From contig CABZJY010000004.1 in the NCBI GenBank assembly GCA_902526175.1, positions 1 to 64,000 on the forward strand: a stretch of 64,000 nt of DNA, in the 5' to 3' direction. The translations under genes and the position numbers were made by a program. The notes under the pieces are model-generated. The model ran no database searches and was not told the DNA's origin. It was given only the letters and a program-made list of their open reading frames with translations. This document shows, piece by piece, positions 1 to 8,757 of this stretch (positions are counted from its first letter, which is position 1; each line of letters begins with the position of its first letter). Origin of the DNA: an uncultured Alphaproteobacteria bacterium (GTDB taxonomy: Bacteria; Pseudomonadota; Alphaproteobacteria; Methylaequorales; Methylaequoraceae).

Positions 1-1388
1 GAAAAAGAAGAATCTAATTTTTTTTCAAAATCTAGATTTGTCTTTTTAAGAATGGGTTCGAGCCCAACGGTTTGTATTAATCTTGCAATTTCATTGTTGT
101 TCAAATCTGGATTACCTAAACTAATATTATCAATTATAGAACTATTTAAACTTCTTGTGTTTTGAGGCACATAGCTTAATTTATTTCTCCACCAAAAATG
201 TGAGAGTTTTTGCAAATTAGTTCCATCCAATGTTACTTCTCCTGAATTAGGCGCGAAAAGACCTAAAAGTATTTTGCAAAGAACAGTCTTTCCTGAACCA
301 TTTGAACCAGAAACAACATTAAGTGATCCCTTAATAAATTTGATGTTAAAATTTCTAAATAAAAAAGAAGAATTTTTAATAAAGCTAAAGTCCATATTCT
401 TACATGAAATACTCCCAGAAACTCTATTAAGCTCCATACCACTTCTTTTTCTGGAAGAAGATTTAAAAAATTCTTTGTTTTTTTTGAAATAACCATTGAT
501 TTTTTTCATATTATAAAATGATCTTTGTGCACTCATAGATATTTGTAATGCTCTAGAGGCAAAAATATTAAAACCAATTAATGTACCAACTGTTAAATCA
601 CCATTCACAACAAATGTACTTCCCAAACCTATTACTACAATAGAATTCATTATGAGTAAAAAATGACTCATACTATTTTCATAATTAGTTACTTTAGATA
701 AAGATTTATTTTTAAGAAATTGATTTTCTAATGTTTTTGAGAAATTATAAGCAGAAAATTTTAGGCCATTAAAAACTTTTAAAAATTCTGCCTTACTTAG
801 TATTTCTAATAAATTCTTTGAGTCATTTGGATGACTTTGATTATTATCTACAATAATTAAGTCTTTTTTTTCGTTGGATTTCTGTTGATAGAAAAATGCA
901 AAAAATAATATAAAAATAAAAACAGTTGCAAGTGTAGCGTTAAGAAAAAATAAAACTAAAATTATTAACGTAGCAAAAAAGAAATCAATGATATTTGATT
1001 GATTTTGAGAATTTAAAATTTTTAATAAATTATTATTTACATCAATTGCTTCAAAAAGTTCTTTACTTTTAGAATTGTTTTTTGCAGAGATTTCTTGATC
1101 GAAAAAAATTTTAAGTGCACTTAATTTTATAGATTTTATTGGTTTTATTATTATTGATGAACAAAAATTATGTCTTAGATTTCTCAATATAAATTCGAGT
1201 GAAGCAACTATTAATGCACCTAATACAAGAAAAAATAATGTTCCTTCTAAACCAAATGCTATGTACCTATTAAATATATGAATAATAAATATTGGACTTA
1301 GCAAACCCAAAAATGTAATTAAAAGTGACAAAAAAAACAATACACCCATTCCATTGTTTTCATTAATTATTTTAATCCAAAATTTCAT
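1..1388 (-). CDS. Type I secretion ABC transporter (permease-ATPase), 3' end cut by window edge
   Basis: This is the first 462 codons of an inner-membrane ABC exporter that would power type I secretion with a periplasmic adaptor and a TolC channel. It starts directly with hydrophobic segments (first about residues 15-75), so it has no C39 peptidase domain and is of the short PrtD-like kind. The nucleotide-binding domain follows at about residue 340, with Walker A GSNGSGKT near residue 370 and a Q-loop in SYVPQN. The ABC signature and Walker B would lie beyond the window edge. It starts 33 bases after the upstream FecR/RTX gene, so those proteins are its likely cargo. No adaptor (HlyD-type) gene is seen; it may lie off the edge. 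Confidence 0.85.
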   Translation of the reverse strand, partial: MKFWIKIINENNGMGVLFFLSLLITFLGLLSPIFIIHIFNRYIAFGLEGTLFFLVLGALIVASLEFILRNLRHNFCSSIIIKPIKSIKLSALKIFFDQEISAKNNSKSKELFEAIDVNNNLLKILNSQNQSNIIDFFFATLIILVLFFLNATLATVFIFILFFAFFYQQKSNEKKDLIIVDNNQSHPNDSKNLLEILSKAEFLKVFNGLKFSAYNFSKTLENQFLKNKSLSKVTNYENSMSHFLLIMNSIVVIGLGSTFVVNGDLTVGTLIGFNIFASRALQISMSAQRSFYNMKKINGYFKKNKEFFKSSSRKRSGMELNRVSGSISCKNMDFSFIKNSSFLFRNFNIKFIKGSLNVVSGSNGSGKTVLCKILLGLFAPNSGEVTLDGTNLQKLSHFWWRNKLSYVPQNTRSLNSSIIDNISLGNPDLNNNEIARLIQTVGLEPILKKTNLDFEKKLDSSF

Positions 1389-1421
1389 TTCTCTACTTAG
1401 ATTTTAAACACCTAATAAAAA

Positions 1422-4043
1422 TTAAATTGGTGGTGTTAACATAATATCAGATACTGTTAAGGTATCATTATCAAAATCATTTAAAAGTGCAACTAAAGAT
1501 AGTTCGTCAGGTTCGTTAACAAACATACCATGATCATTAAATAAATCTTGCCATAAAAAGACTGCAGAATTTGTTCCATCACCCGTAATTATTAAAAAGT
1601 CGTTTGTTCCAGATACATTTTCATAACTAGTACCTTGAATAGCAAAACTTGTAAAATGATCTGCAACTACATTCTTATCTTTGTAACCAATATTTGACAA
1701 ATCTGTCTTAAAATTAATAACATTAGGTAAGATATCCCCATTACTATCAACATCATAACTTGAACCGTGTTGTGTGCTATCATTAATAAATCCTGATCTT
1801 GTATAGACATTGTGGCTTACAGTAGCATCAAAAAGTAAAGTATCATTTCCAAGTCCAAAATCATAAATAATATCATAAAAATCACTTTTGGATCCGTAAT
1901 AGAATTGATCGTCCCCTAAACCACCCTTTATTTTGTCAATTCCCTCACCTCCTTTAATAACATCATTTCCTTCGCCTGCATTAATAGTATCATTACCTCC
2001 TTTACCCTCGATTGTATCTGATAAAGAGGTTCCAGATAATGTTTCAGCTGCTTCTGTTCCACTTATTGTATTTGTAGTCTCTTGTTCTTCAGTATAATTA
2101 GTTTGAGTGTTTTCTATTGTATTGGTATTTCCATACAAAGAAGCATCTTCAAAGAAATATTCTGATTCAGAAAATTCATAGCTATCAATGTTGGAATAAA
2201 TATCTGTAAACCCCATATCAAAACCTTCAGAACCATAAACATCAAGTCCAAATTCATTCTCAAAAGTATTTTCAATATCTACACCAAATGACCCTAGAGA
2301 ATCTTGAAAATAATTAGCAACTCCAAATCCAAAATTAATTGGAGAATTAGAACCACTGAAGGTACTTATAGAACCTATACCACTCAGCATCTGACCACTA
2401 AAGACAGGTCCAGAATTAAATTTATCTGTTGAAAAATTAGATTCAATTTCTTCACCAGAAAATGCTTCCCTTATAGAATCAAGAGAAGTCTGGCTACTAT
2501 CAATATCAAAATTATCTCCACCTAAACCAGCTAGTGGAGATACTTGCTCAGATTCAATATCATCAAAAATACTTTCTCCAAACTCAACTGAACCACCTAA
2601 ATTTTCTGTAAATGGTTCTGTAATATCTGGTGTTAATTCAGCACCGGAAGCTTCAGCTGCAGCTGCCATAGCTGCCTCAGGATTAGCTCCATCTGCTAAT
2701 GCTGTTTCAAATACTTCTTCAGCTGAAACTTCATTATTTTCTTGCATATCACTTTCACTTTCTTGATCTAATTCACCCTGTTCCGGTAGTATTTCTCCTT
2801 CAGGATCTATACCTTCAATTGCATCCTCCTCAATTGTTTCATCATCAAGTCCTTCCTCTCCTTCAGGTGATATTTCTTCTTCAACAGATTCTTCAACCTC
2901 TACTTCATCCGTTGATTCAGTCGTTTCTTCATCAACATTTTCATTTTGATCTGATTCTTCGCTTGATTCTTCAGCTTGTACTTGTTCTTCTTGAGGTTCA
3001 GATTGGGGTTCTGGTTGTGGAGCAACAGCTGGAGTTGGTGGTAAAACTTCTAATGCAGTACCATAATTTGCTTGAATTTGTTCTGCTGATAAAATTATAG
3101 GTGGCGGAGGTGCCATATTAATACTAGTAACACTGGTAGTTGCACCCACTTGCGATAGAGTCTGTGTACCAGCCGCATTACTTACTGATATCTGTCCAAC
3201 TGTACCCCCAGCATCCTGGAGCAATGTAAACGAATTTTCATTACCTTCGACAGCTGCTTTACCAGCAACCGTTGTTCCTCTTATACCTAAAGTTGCAACT
3301 GGGGTACTTACAGTCATTGCATCCGATCCAGTTTTAGCAATCTCGCCACTCACAAAACTGAAAGCGCCCTCCACAATATCAATAGCCATATTACCTTCAC
3401 CACTAGTTGGATCAAATACTAGTTCATCTAAAACCATTTTTCCTCCATCAGAAAGCGACATTGTGGTTTTATCCAAAAAAACTAGTCCTACTGAACTATC
3501 TCCAATTGTTTCAATAATATCTCCTTTGAACACTGGATCCCCATCTGATAAGGTAAATACGTTACCATCTACTCGAGTAGCTTGAACCTTACCTTTAATA
3601 GCTGAAACTTCACCAATTGATAATGTATCAGAATTACCCACCTGAGCATATTGCATTGGTGCTATTGGTCCGGCCAATGCTTTTATTAATGAACCTTTTA
3701 ATAATAATCCATTTTCTGTTTCAATAGATTTTAAATCCTGATCAGAAAAATAGTTCTCAAAAATTATTTGTTCACCATTTCTATTTTTTGCTATTAAATC
3801 ACTATGAGTTCTACTAAATTCAGACTTTGGAAGCCAATAGGGTGTATTTGTTATAGTATCTTCAGAAGCTGTTTCTTTATTTTTAAGCTCTATTCTAGAT
3901 TGTAAAAGCTCTTCTCTTATCTCCGATAAAATTAATTCATTCCTAATATCAGATATATTTGATCTTAGTTCGCTTACTTTTTCATTATGGTAAAAATCTC
4001 TATGCACTACATTAAAAAGCAATCCATATGCCAGATTATACAA
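1422..4043 (-). CDS. FecR-domain protein with RTX calcium-binding repeats, likely type I secretion cargo
   Basis: This 873-residue protein probably acts outside the cell. Residues about 65-125 form an N-terminal module shared with the next gene (FSRTxxDLIA). A FecR-type domain follows (about 130-270, containing STPVATLGIRGTTVAGK). Next come a proline-rich linker and a very acidic Glu/Ser-rich stretch (about 340-470). Near residues 670-715 there are RTX nonapeptides (GGNDTINAGEGND, GGLGDDQF), and then a C-terminal tail ending in hydrophobic residues as expected of a type I secretion signal. No signal peptide is visible, which fits type I export. The N-terminal 60 residues have no counterpart in the paralogue, so the true start could be further in. 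It lies between its paralogue and the ABC exporter. Target or ligand is unknown. Confidence 0.85.
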   Translation of the reverse strand: MYNLAYGLLFNVVHRDFYHNEKVSELRSNISDIRNELILSEIREELLQSRIELKNKETASEDTITNTPYWLPKSEFSRTHSDLIAKNRNGEQIIFENYFSDQDLKSIETENGLLLKGSLIKALAGPIAPMQYAQVGNSDTLSIGEVSAIKGKVQATRVDGNVFTLSDGDPVFKGDIIETIGDSSVGLVFLDKTTMSLSDGGKMVLDELVFDPTSGEGNMAIDIVEGAFSFVSGEIAKTGSDAMTVSTPVATLGIRGTTVAGKAAVEGNENSFTLLQDAGGTVGQISVSNAAGTQTLSQVGATTSVTSINMAPPPPIILSAEQIQANYGTALEVLPPTPAVAPQPEPQSEPQEEQVQAEESSEESDQNENVDEETTESTDEVEVEESVEEEISPEGEEGLDDETIEEDAIEGIDPEGEILPEQGELDQESESDMQENNEVSAEEVFETALADGANPEAAMAAAAEASGAELTPDITEPFTENLGGSVEFGESIFDDIESEQVSPLAGLGGDNFDIDSSQTSLDSIREAFSGEEIESNFSTDKFNSGPVFSGQMLSGIGSISTFSGSNSPINFGFGVANYFQDSLGSFGVDIENTFENEFGLDVYGSEGFDMGFTDIYSNIDSYEFSESEYFFEDASLYGNTNTIENTQTNYTEEQETTNTISGTEAAETLSGTSLSDTIEGKGGNDTINAGEGNDVIKGGEGIDKIKGGLGDDQFYYGSKSDFYDIIYDFGLGNDTLLFDATVSHNVYTRSGFINDSTQHGSSYDVDSNGDILPNVINFKTDLSNIGYKDKNVVADHFTSFAIQGTSYENVSGTNDFLIITGDGTNSAVFLWQDLFNDHGMFVNEPDELSLVALLNDFDNDTLTVSDIMLTPPI

Positions 4044-4124
4044 AATTAAAAAAAATCAATTCTTAATAAAAAAACACTAAAGTTATGTTTTATTAGTAAT
4101 TTATAGCTATAATTTAAAGTATCA

Positions 4125-7100
4125 CTAGACTCCTGATATCGTCTGAAACGAAAATTCTACACCTGATAAAGTGTCATTATCTACGCCTGTTAGATTAGCC
4201 ATGTGATAAAGTTCACTGCTTGCAACCACTCCATTTCCAGTATCCTCCCATACGTAAACAGATGAATTAGTTCCATTGCCTAAAATCATAAAAAAAGATT
4301 CGGCTGCTGAAATAGCAGTAGAACCATCAGTGGTGACTTTAAATCCTGATAATAAAGTAGCAACAGCTCCAGCAGAATTATAACTATTTGTATTTGATGT
4401 AAAATTAAATATGCTTGGAAGCGTATTATCTGTACTTATATTATATGTACTACCGTTTGCACCTGCATCGTTTTGAATGGTTCTCCTAGTATATGAACTT
4501 GAAGGTGTTGCCCCAAATAGTAAACTGTCTTGATCACCTGATTGTCCAAAATCTGTTATCGTATCTGTACCATCATTTAAAGCGGTAAAGTAAAACTGAT
4601 CATTTCCACCGCCACCAGTGAGAGTATCCGCATCTAATCCACCAAATAAAACATCATCTCCAGTTCCCCCTTTAAGTATATCTGTTCCACTAAATCCCTT
4701 TAAAGTCCATGATGAAGAATCTGAGCTTTTATCAAAAGTATCTGCAGCATTAGTTCCTGATTGTGTAAAATCTGTTGCTTGAATAGATGATGTTCCTAAA
4801 CCACTGGAGGAGCCACCAGTATAATAATCACCGTATAAAGATGGATCATCATAAAATTCTACAGTAAATGATTCACTTCCAGAGGATCCCCCCATAGCTG
4901 GTCCAAATCCAGGACCAAAAGCTGGACCCCCAACAAAGCCGCCTGGTCCTCCATATCCTCCAGGACCGCCAGCAAAACCTCCGCCTGGCCCACCTGCAAA
5001 ACCTCCGCCTGGCCCACCTGCAAAACCTCCGCCGGGTCCACCTGCAAAACCTCCGCCGGGTCCACCTGCAAAACCTCCGCCTGGTCCACCTGCAAAACCT
5101 CCGCCTGGTCCACCTGCAAAAACTCCAGGTCCACCATCAAAACCACCTGGAGCATATCCTCCTCCTGAAAAACCCATATTAGCTTGACCTATAGGATCTG
5201 GACCAAAAGCAAAATTAGTTGGTTGGCCCAACGGTGCAAAGGACGCTGCCCCGGGTGGTTGGGCGCCCATAAATTGATTTGGAACAAAACCACCTGGACC
5301 CCCACCTGGACCGAAATCCGCTGGACCTCCAGGGACTCCACCTGGAGCACCAATATCACCCGGTCCCCCTAGGCCGCCTGGACCACCAAATAAATCACCT
5401 GGACCACCTGGACCACCTGGAACGCCTGGACCGCCACCAAATAAATCGCCTGGACCTCCTGGACCGCCAGGGCCAACACCAAATAGATCACCTGCACCTC
5501 CTGGACCCTCAGGTCCACCAAATAACCCTTCATCTCCAATTTCTCCGAAAAGATCTCCACCACCAAATCCTTCAGGACCACCTGGACCAAAATCACCTGG
5601 TCCTCCTGGACCTCCTCCTGGACCAAAATCACCTGGTCCTCCTGGACCAAAATCACCTGGTCCTCCTGGACCTCCTCCTGGACCAAAATCACCTGGTCCT
5701 CCTCCAGGAATAGGTCCGTCAAAACCTGCTGCTGCTGCTGCTGCTGCCATTGCCTCTTCTGGGGTAGCACCGTCAGCCATTGCTGTTTCAAAGGCTTCAC
5801 GCGCTGCCGCATCTTGTTCTGGACTTGGTCCTCCATCAGGACCAAATTCAGGGCTACCCTCACCTGGTGGTAATGGTTCACCATCTGGTCCTATTGGTGG
5901 ACCTCCTTCACCTGGTGGTAATGGTTCGCCATCTGGTCCTATTGGTGGACCTCCTTCACCTGGTGGTAATGGTTCGCCATCTGGTCCTATTGGCGGACCC
6001 CCTTCACCTGGCGGTAAAGGCTCTCCATCTGGACCTACTGGAGGACCTCCATCTTCTGGAAGTGGTTCACCATCTGGACCTACTGGGGGACCTCCATCTT
6101 CTAGAAGTGGCTCACCATCTGGACCTAATTCTCCTTCGCCTTCTGGAAGTGGTTCTCCATCAGGACCCAATTCTTCTTCGCCTTCAAGAAGTGGCTCTCC
6201 GTCAGGACCTAACTCATTTTCCTCACCTTCGCCCTCCTCACCTTCAACTACTGATTCCTCTTCAACAATTTCTTCATCGTCAGACTCATCTTGATCTTGT
6301 TCTTCCGAAACATCTTGAACCTGTTGTTCTTCTTGTTGGGATTCAGGTTGAGGCTGAGGTTGTGGTGCAACTGCAGGAGTGGGAGGTAAAACCGCCAAAG
6401 CAGTTCCATAGTTTGCTTGAATTTGTGCTGCTGATAATATTACAGGAGGAGGAGGAGGAGCACTAAAACTAGCAATACTAGTTGTTGCTCCCACCTGAGA
6501 AAGTGTTTGTGTACCACCAGCATTACTTACTGAAATAGTACCAACACCGCCATCTGCGTCTTGTAACAATGTGAATGAGTTTTCATTTCCTTCAAGAGCA
6601 GCCTTACCTGCAACTGTTGTACCTCTTATTCCAATGGTCGCAACTGGTGTACTAACACTCATGGCATCAGGACCAGTTTTTGCTATTTCTCCACTAACGA
6701 AACTAAATGCTCCTTCAACCATATCTATGGCCATACTTCCATTTCCAGTGTTAGGATCATAAACAAGTTCATCTAAAACCATTTTTCCACCTTCAGATAT
6801 CGATAATGTTGTTTTATCCAAGAACACTAATCCTACGGAACCATTTCCAATTGTCTCAATTACATCACCTTGAAAAACTGGATCACCTTGATTTAAATTG
6901 ACCTCATTACCATCAGAACGAGTTGCTTTTGCCTCACCTTTAATAGCAGTAATTTCACCAATCGATAAAGTCGCATCGTTAGCTTGTTGAGCTTGAGCAT
7001 ATTTTAAAGGGTTAATATTTATAGCCAGGTTTTTGAGTAAATTTCCATTCAAAAAAAGTCCATTTTTAGTGAAGATTCCAGGTAATTCATGATGCGTAAA

Positions 7101-7295
7101 AAAATCCAGGAAAATAATTTTTTTACCGCTTATCTCTGTAGCAATTAGATCTGTTTCAGTTCTTGAAAAATTTGAGTGTATAACCCAATCTGGTACATGT
7201 TCAAGATTTAACCCAGAATTGGCTGATATAAAGGTTTTTATACCATTTACATTTTCTATGTCTAATTGACCAACACTACTGTTGCTTTTAACCAT
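4125..7295 (-). CDS. FecR-domain, collagen-like, RTX-repeat secreted protein
   Basis: This 1056-residue paralogue of the neighbouring FecR/RTX gene has the same N-terminal module (about residues 40-95), FecR domain (about 105-245) and proline-rich linker. Its middle is very different. There are acidic GPDGEPLPPGEGGPPI-type repeats (about 358-490), an alanine-rich patch, GPGDFGPGG-type glycine/proline repeats (about 530-640), and six copies of GGPGGGFA (about 725-772). RTX repeats (GGTGDDVLFGGLDADTLTGG) lie near 870-890, before a C-terminal secretion-type tail. It looks like an extended surface or matrix protein whose C-terminus folds on calcium after type I export. It starts 25 bases after the tolC-like gene. 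Its function (adhesion, matrix, ice or particle binding) cannot be told from sequence. Confidence 0.85.
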   Translation of the reverse strand: MVKSNSSVGQLDIENVNGIKTFISANSGLNLEHVPDWVIHSNFSRTETDLIATEISGKKIIFLDFFTHHELPGIFTKNGLFLNGNLLKNLAININPLKYAQAQQANDATLSIGEITAIKGEAKATRSDGNEVNLNQGDPVFQGDVIETIGNGSVGLVFLDKTTLSISEGGKMVLDELVYDPNTGNGSMAIDMVEGAFSFVSGEIAKTGPDAMSVSTPVATIGIRGTTVAGKAALEGNENSFTLLQDADGGVGTISVSNAGGTQTLSQVGATTSIASFSAPPPPPVILSAAQIQANYGTALAVLPPTPAVAPQPQPQPESQQEEQQVQDVSEEQDQDESDDEEIVEEESVVEGEEGEGEENELGPDGEPLLEGEEELGPDGEPLPEGEGELGPDGEPLLEDGGPPVGPDGEPLPEDGGPPVGPDGEPLPPGEGGPPIGPDGEPLPPGEGGPPIGPDGEPLPPGEGGPPIGPDGEPLPPGEGSPEFGPDGGPSPEQDAAAREAFETAMADGATPEEAMAAAAAAAGFDGPIPGGGPGDFGPGGGPGGPGDFGPGGPGDFGPGGGPGGPGDFGPGGPEGFGGGDLFGEIGDEGLFGGPEGPGGAGDLFGVGPGGPGGPGDLFGGGPGVPGGPGGPGDLFGGPGGLGGPGDIGAPGGVPGGPADFGPGGGPGGFVPNQFMGAQPPGAASFAPLGQPTNFAFGPDPIGQANMGFSGGGYAPGGFDGGPGVFAGGPGGGFAGGPGGGFAGGPGGGFAGGPGGGFAGGPGGGFAGGPGGGFAGGPGGYGGPGGFVGGPAFGPGFGPAMGGSSGSESFTVEFYDDPSLYGDYYTGGSSSGLGTSSIQATDFTQSGTNAADTFDKSSDSSSWTLKGFSGTDILKGGTGDDVLFGGLDADTLTGGGGNDQFYFTALNDGTDTITDFGQSGDQDSLLFGATPSSSYTRRTIQNDAGANGSTYNISTDNTLPSIFNFTSNTNSYNSAGAVATLLSGFKVTTDGSTAISAAESFFMILGNGTNSSVYVWEDTGNGVVASSELYHMANLTGVDNDTLSGVEFSFQTISGV
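4978..5121 (-). repeat. Six tandem 24-base units coding GGPGGGFA
   Basis: Six units starting at 4978, 5002, 5026, 5050, 5074 and 5098 differ only at synonymous third positions (for example ggc/ggt and ccg/cct). They code an in-frame Gly/Pro/Phe/Ala octapeptide in the collagen-like protein. The near-identity suggests recent expansion or ongoing homogenisation, so copy number probably varies between strains. Confidence 0.95.
5583..5702 (-). repeat. Tandem repeats coding GPGDFGPGG
   Basis: The 24-base block reading ggaccaaaatcacctggtcc plus cct on the plus strand occurs at about 5583, 5619, 5643 and 5679, with 12-base GGP spacers between some copies. It codes glycine/proline-rich repeats within the collagen-like protein. 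Related but more diverged Gly-Pro repeats continue down to about 5290. Confidence 0.85.
5827..6210 (-). repeat. Tandem 42-48-base units coding GPDGEPLPPGEGGPPI-like repeats
   Basis: Units begin at 5875, 5923, 5971, 6019, 6064, 6109, 6151 and 6193 (plus strand), with a partial one at about 5827. Unit length falls from 48 to 45 to 42 bases along the array, matching 16-, 15- and 14-residue acidic proline-rich repeats. The 48-base copies are almost identical, while the 42-base copies are more diverged. All length changes keep frame. Confidence 0.9.
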
Positions 7296-7320
7296 AACAT
7301 GTTGAATATTACCCTTTTTT

Positions 7321-8631
7321 TTAAATCAGTTCAACAACATCTATAGTAAGACCACCCATTAAACTTAACAATGTAAAACTATTAATTAAAACTTCAATTT
7401 TTGCTGCAATTGCATCTGCTTGTGCATTGATTAGTGCAGTCTCTCCACCCAAGACGTCCAATAACGATCTATTTCCGGCTTGTCTTTCTGTACGCGCTAA
7501 TTCCAAAAATTCTTTAGAAATTCTGGCTTGATTTGTCAAAAATTGAGCATTTTGTTGTGCTGTATTAAGTCCATCCCACGTTGTCCTCAACATTTGCAAA
7601 GTCATATCGTATTGATCATCAATTCTAGTTTCAGTTGCCAGATACGACTCTACAGCTGCATCTTTACCGGCATACTCAGAAAAACTTAAGTTAAGTGGAT
7701 ATGATAAGTCAATTTTAGCGGAAGATTCTCTTTTATGACCAACAATACCACCAAAATCTTGTTTTTCAGAATGACTAATTGTTCCTTTTATGGTTGGGAA
7801 AAGAGAGGCACGAGCAGTATTTATTCCTTCTTTGCCAATTTCTTTGTTTACTGATGCAGCTTTTAATGCAGGATTATTTAAAATTGTTTTATTTTCAGCT
7901 TCCTCTAATGTTTTTGGTAATAAGTTGAATATCGATTTAGTTAGAGACAATGCATTGATATCTTTAGGGAAAAAACCAAAAACATACTCAAATTCATGTT
8001 TAGCAGCCGACAACACTCCCTCAAATTGTATTAATCTAGCCTGAGCACCAGCTAGCTGAGTTTTTGCCTGTAAAACGTCCGAAGTCAGTCCTCCACCTGC
8101 AGTTACTGCCGCATCTTCAAGCTCTGTTTGCTTCTTAATGTTAGATACAGATTGAAATGCGTATTTCACACTCTCTCTAGCCTGTATTACTCTGAGATAA
8201 GCAGTTAGTGCTCTTAATAATAAATCATTTTTAATTTGAGTCTCAATTGCTTTTGATTGTTTTACTGCAAGTTCTGAAGTTTTTACAGTTGAATCAGTTA
8301 AACCAAAATCAGTAATTGTTTGAGTGAATTTTGCTGTCGCGTCTCTAGCCGCAAGTTGAGTATTATTTCCAGACCCATACTTATTTATATGTTCATGACC
8401 ATAATTAGCTGTTAAATCAAACGATGGATAATAACCACCCTTAGCTTGTTTTACTCTTAAAATAGATGCCTTAATATCAATTTGTGTAGCCTTTATAAGT
8501 TTATGATTATTTAAAACATCATCGAGTGATTCGATTAAATTAAACTTCTCAGATACCAAAGAGGATTCTTTATCTTGGGCAAAAGTAAAATTAGCAAATA
8601 AAAAAACAAAAATAGCTAAGTATCTTGTCAT
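7321..8631 (-). CDS. TolC-family outer-membrane channel of the secretion operon
   Basis: This 436-residue outer-membrane efflux protein has an N-terminal signal peptide (about 18 residues, ending TFAQ) and two long alpha-helical hairpin halves typical of TolC. Examples are the segment around KSEIxIKNDLLLRALTAYL-like helices near residue 130 and the conserved ending of each half (for example GNRSLLDVLGGETAL near residue 385). It would form the trimeric exit duct for the ABC exporter and FecR/RTX cargo encoded immediately downstream. A second TolC-family gene lies at 50951-52324 beside valS, so this copy is probably dedicated to this secretion system. Confidence 0.9.
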   Translation of the reverse strand: MTRYLAIFVFLFANFTFAQDKESSLVSEKFNLIESLDDVLNNHKLIKATQIDIKASILRVKQAKGGYYPSFDLTANYGHEHINKYGSGNNTQLAARDATAKFTQTITDFGLTDSTVKTSELAVKQSKAIETQIKNDLLLRALTAYLRVIQARESVKYAFQSVSNIKKQTELEDAAVTAGGGLTSDVLQAKTQLAGAQARLIQFEGVLSAAKHEFEYVFGFFPKDINALSLTKSIFNLLPKTLEEAENKTILNNPALKAASVNKEIGKEGINTARASLFPTIKGTISHSEKQDFGGIVGHKRESSAKIDLSYPLNLSFSEYAGKDAAVESYLATETRIDDQYDMTLQMLRTTWDGLNTAQQNAQFLTNQARISKEFLELARTERQAGNRSLLDVLGGETALINAQADAIAAKIEVLINSFTLLSLMGGLTIDVVELI

Positions 8632-8652
8632 AGTTTTTTAAAATTTAAAATA

Positions 8653-8748
8653 TTATCCACAACCTTTTCCACAGCAATCTCCGTACCAAATTAGGCTATC
8701 ATTATTGATAATATTTTGCAAAAATTTTTTTTTTTGAAAACAAAACAT
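8653..8748 (-). CDS. 31-residue cysteine-rich peptide (candidate small gene)
   Basis: The gap between the phosphodiesterase and tolC genes contains an ATG-started, stop-closed frame of 32 codons. The peptide begins MFCFQKKKFLQ and ends DSLIWYGDCCGKGCG. It starts 9 bases after the phosphodiesterase stop and ends 21 bases before the tolC start, in operon orientation. The terminal CC-GKG-C cluster looks like a metal- or disulfide-forming motif, and its amino acid content differs from random AT-rich translation (Trp, Tyr, three Gly, three clustered Cys). There is no clear Shine-Dalgarno sequence, but few genes here have one. I do not recognise a family. Confidence 0.5.
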   Translation of the reverse strand: MFCFQKKKFLQNIINNDSLIWYGDCCGKGCG

Positions 8749-8757
8749 TAAGTTACA

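Noticed and set aside
54-65. GGGTTCGAGCCC, resembling a tRNA T-loop or a palindromic site
   Set aside because: It lies in the ABC transporter frame (coding VGLEPIL) and no cloverleaf can be built around it.
284-312. Closely spaced GAAC words as a LexA box
   Set aside because: Spacings are 10 and 5 bases, not 7, and they lie within the ABC transporter Walker A coding region.
2699-3100. Leucine/histidine-rich frame opposite the acidic region of the FecR/RTX gene
   Set aside because: It is the antisense reading of a Glu/Ser-rich repeat-like stretch; composition is explained by the complementary codons and the FecR/RTX frame has clear domains.
4978-6210. Repeat arrays as a possible CRISPR
   Set aside because: Units are contiguous with no unique spacers and are in frame within a protein gene.
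5279-6466. Long plus-strand frames over the collagen-like repeats (and minus-strand alternative frames at 4859-5155 and 5369-5884)
   Set aside because: Tandem repeats whose unit is a multiple of three keep all frames open. Only the 1056-residue frame joins recognisable domains on both sides.
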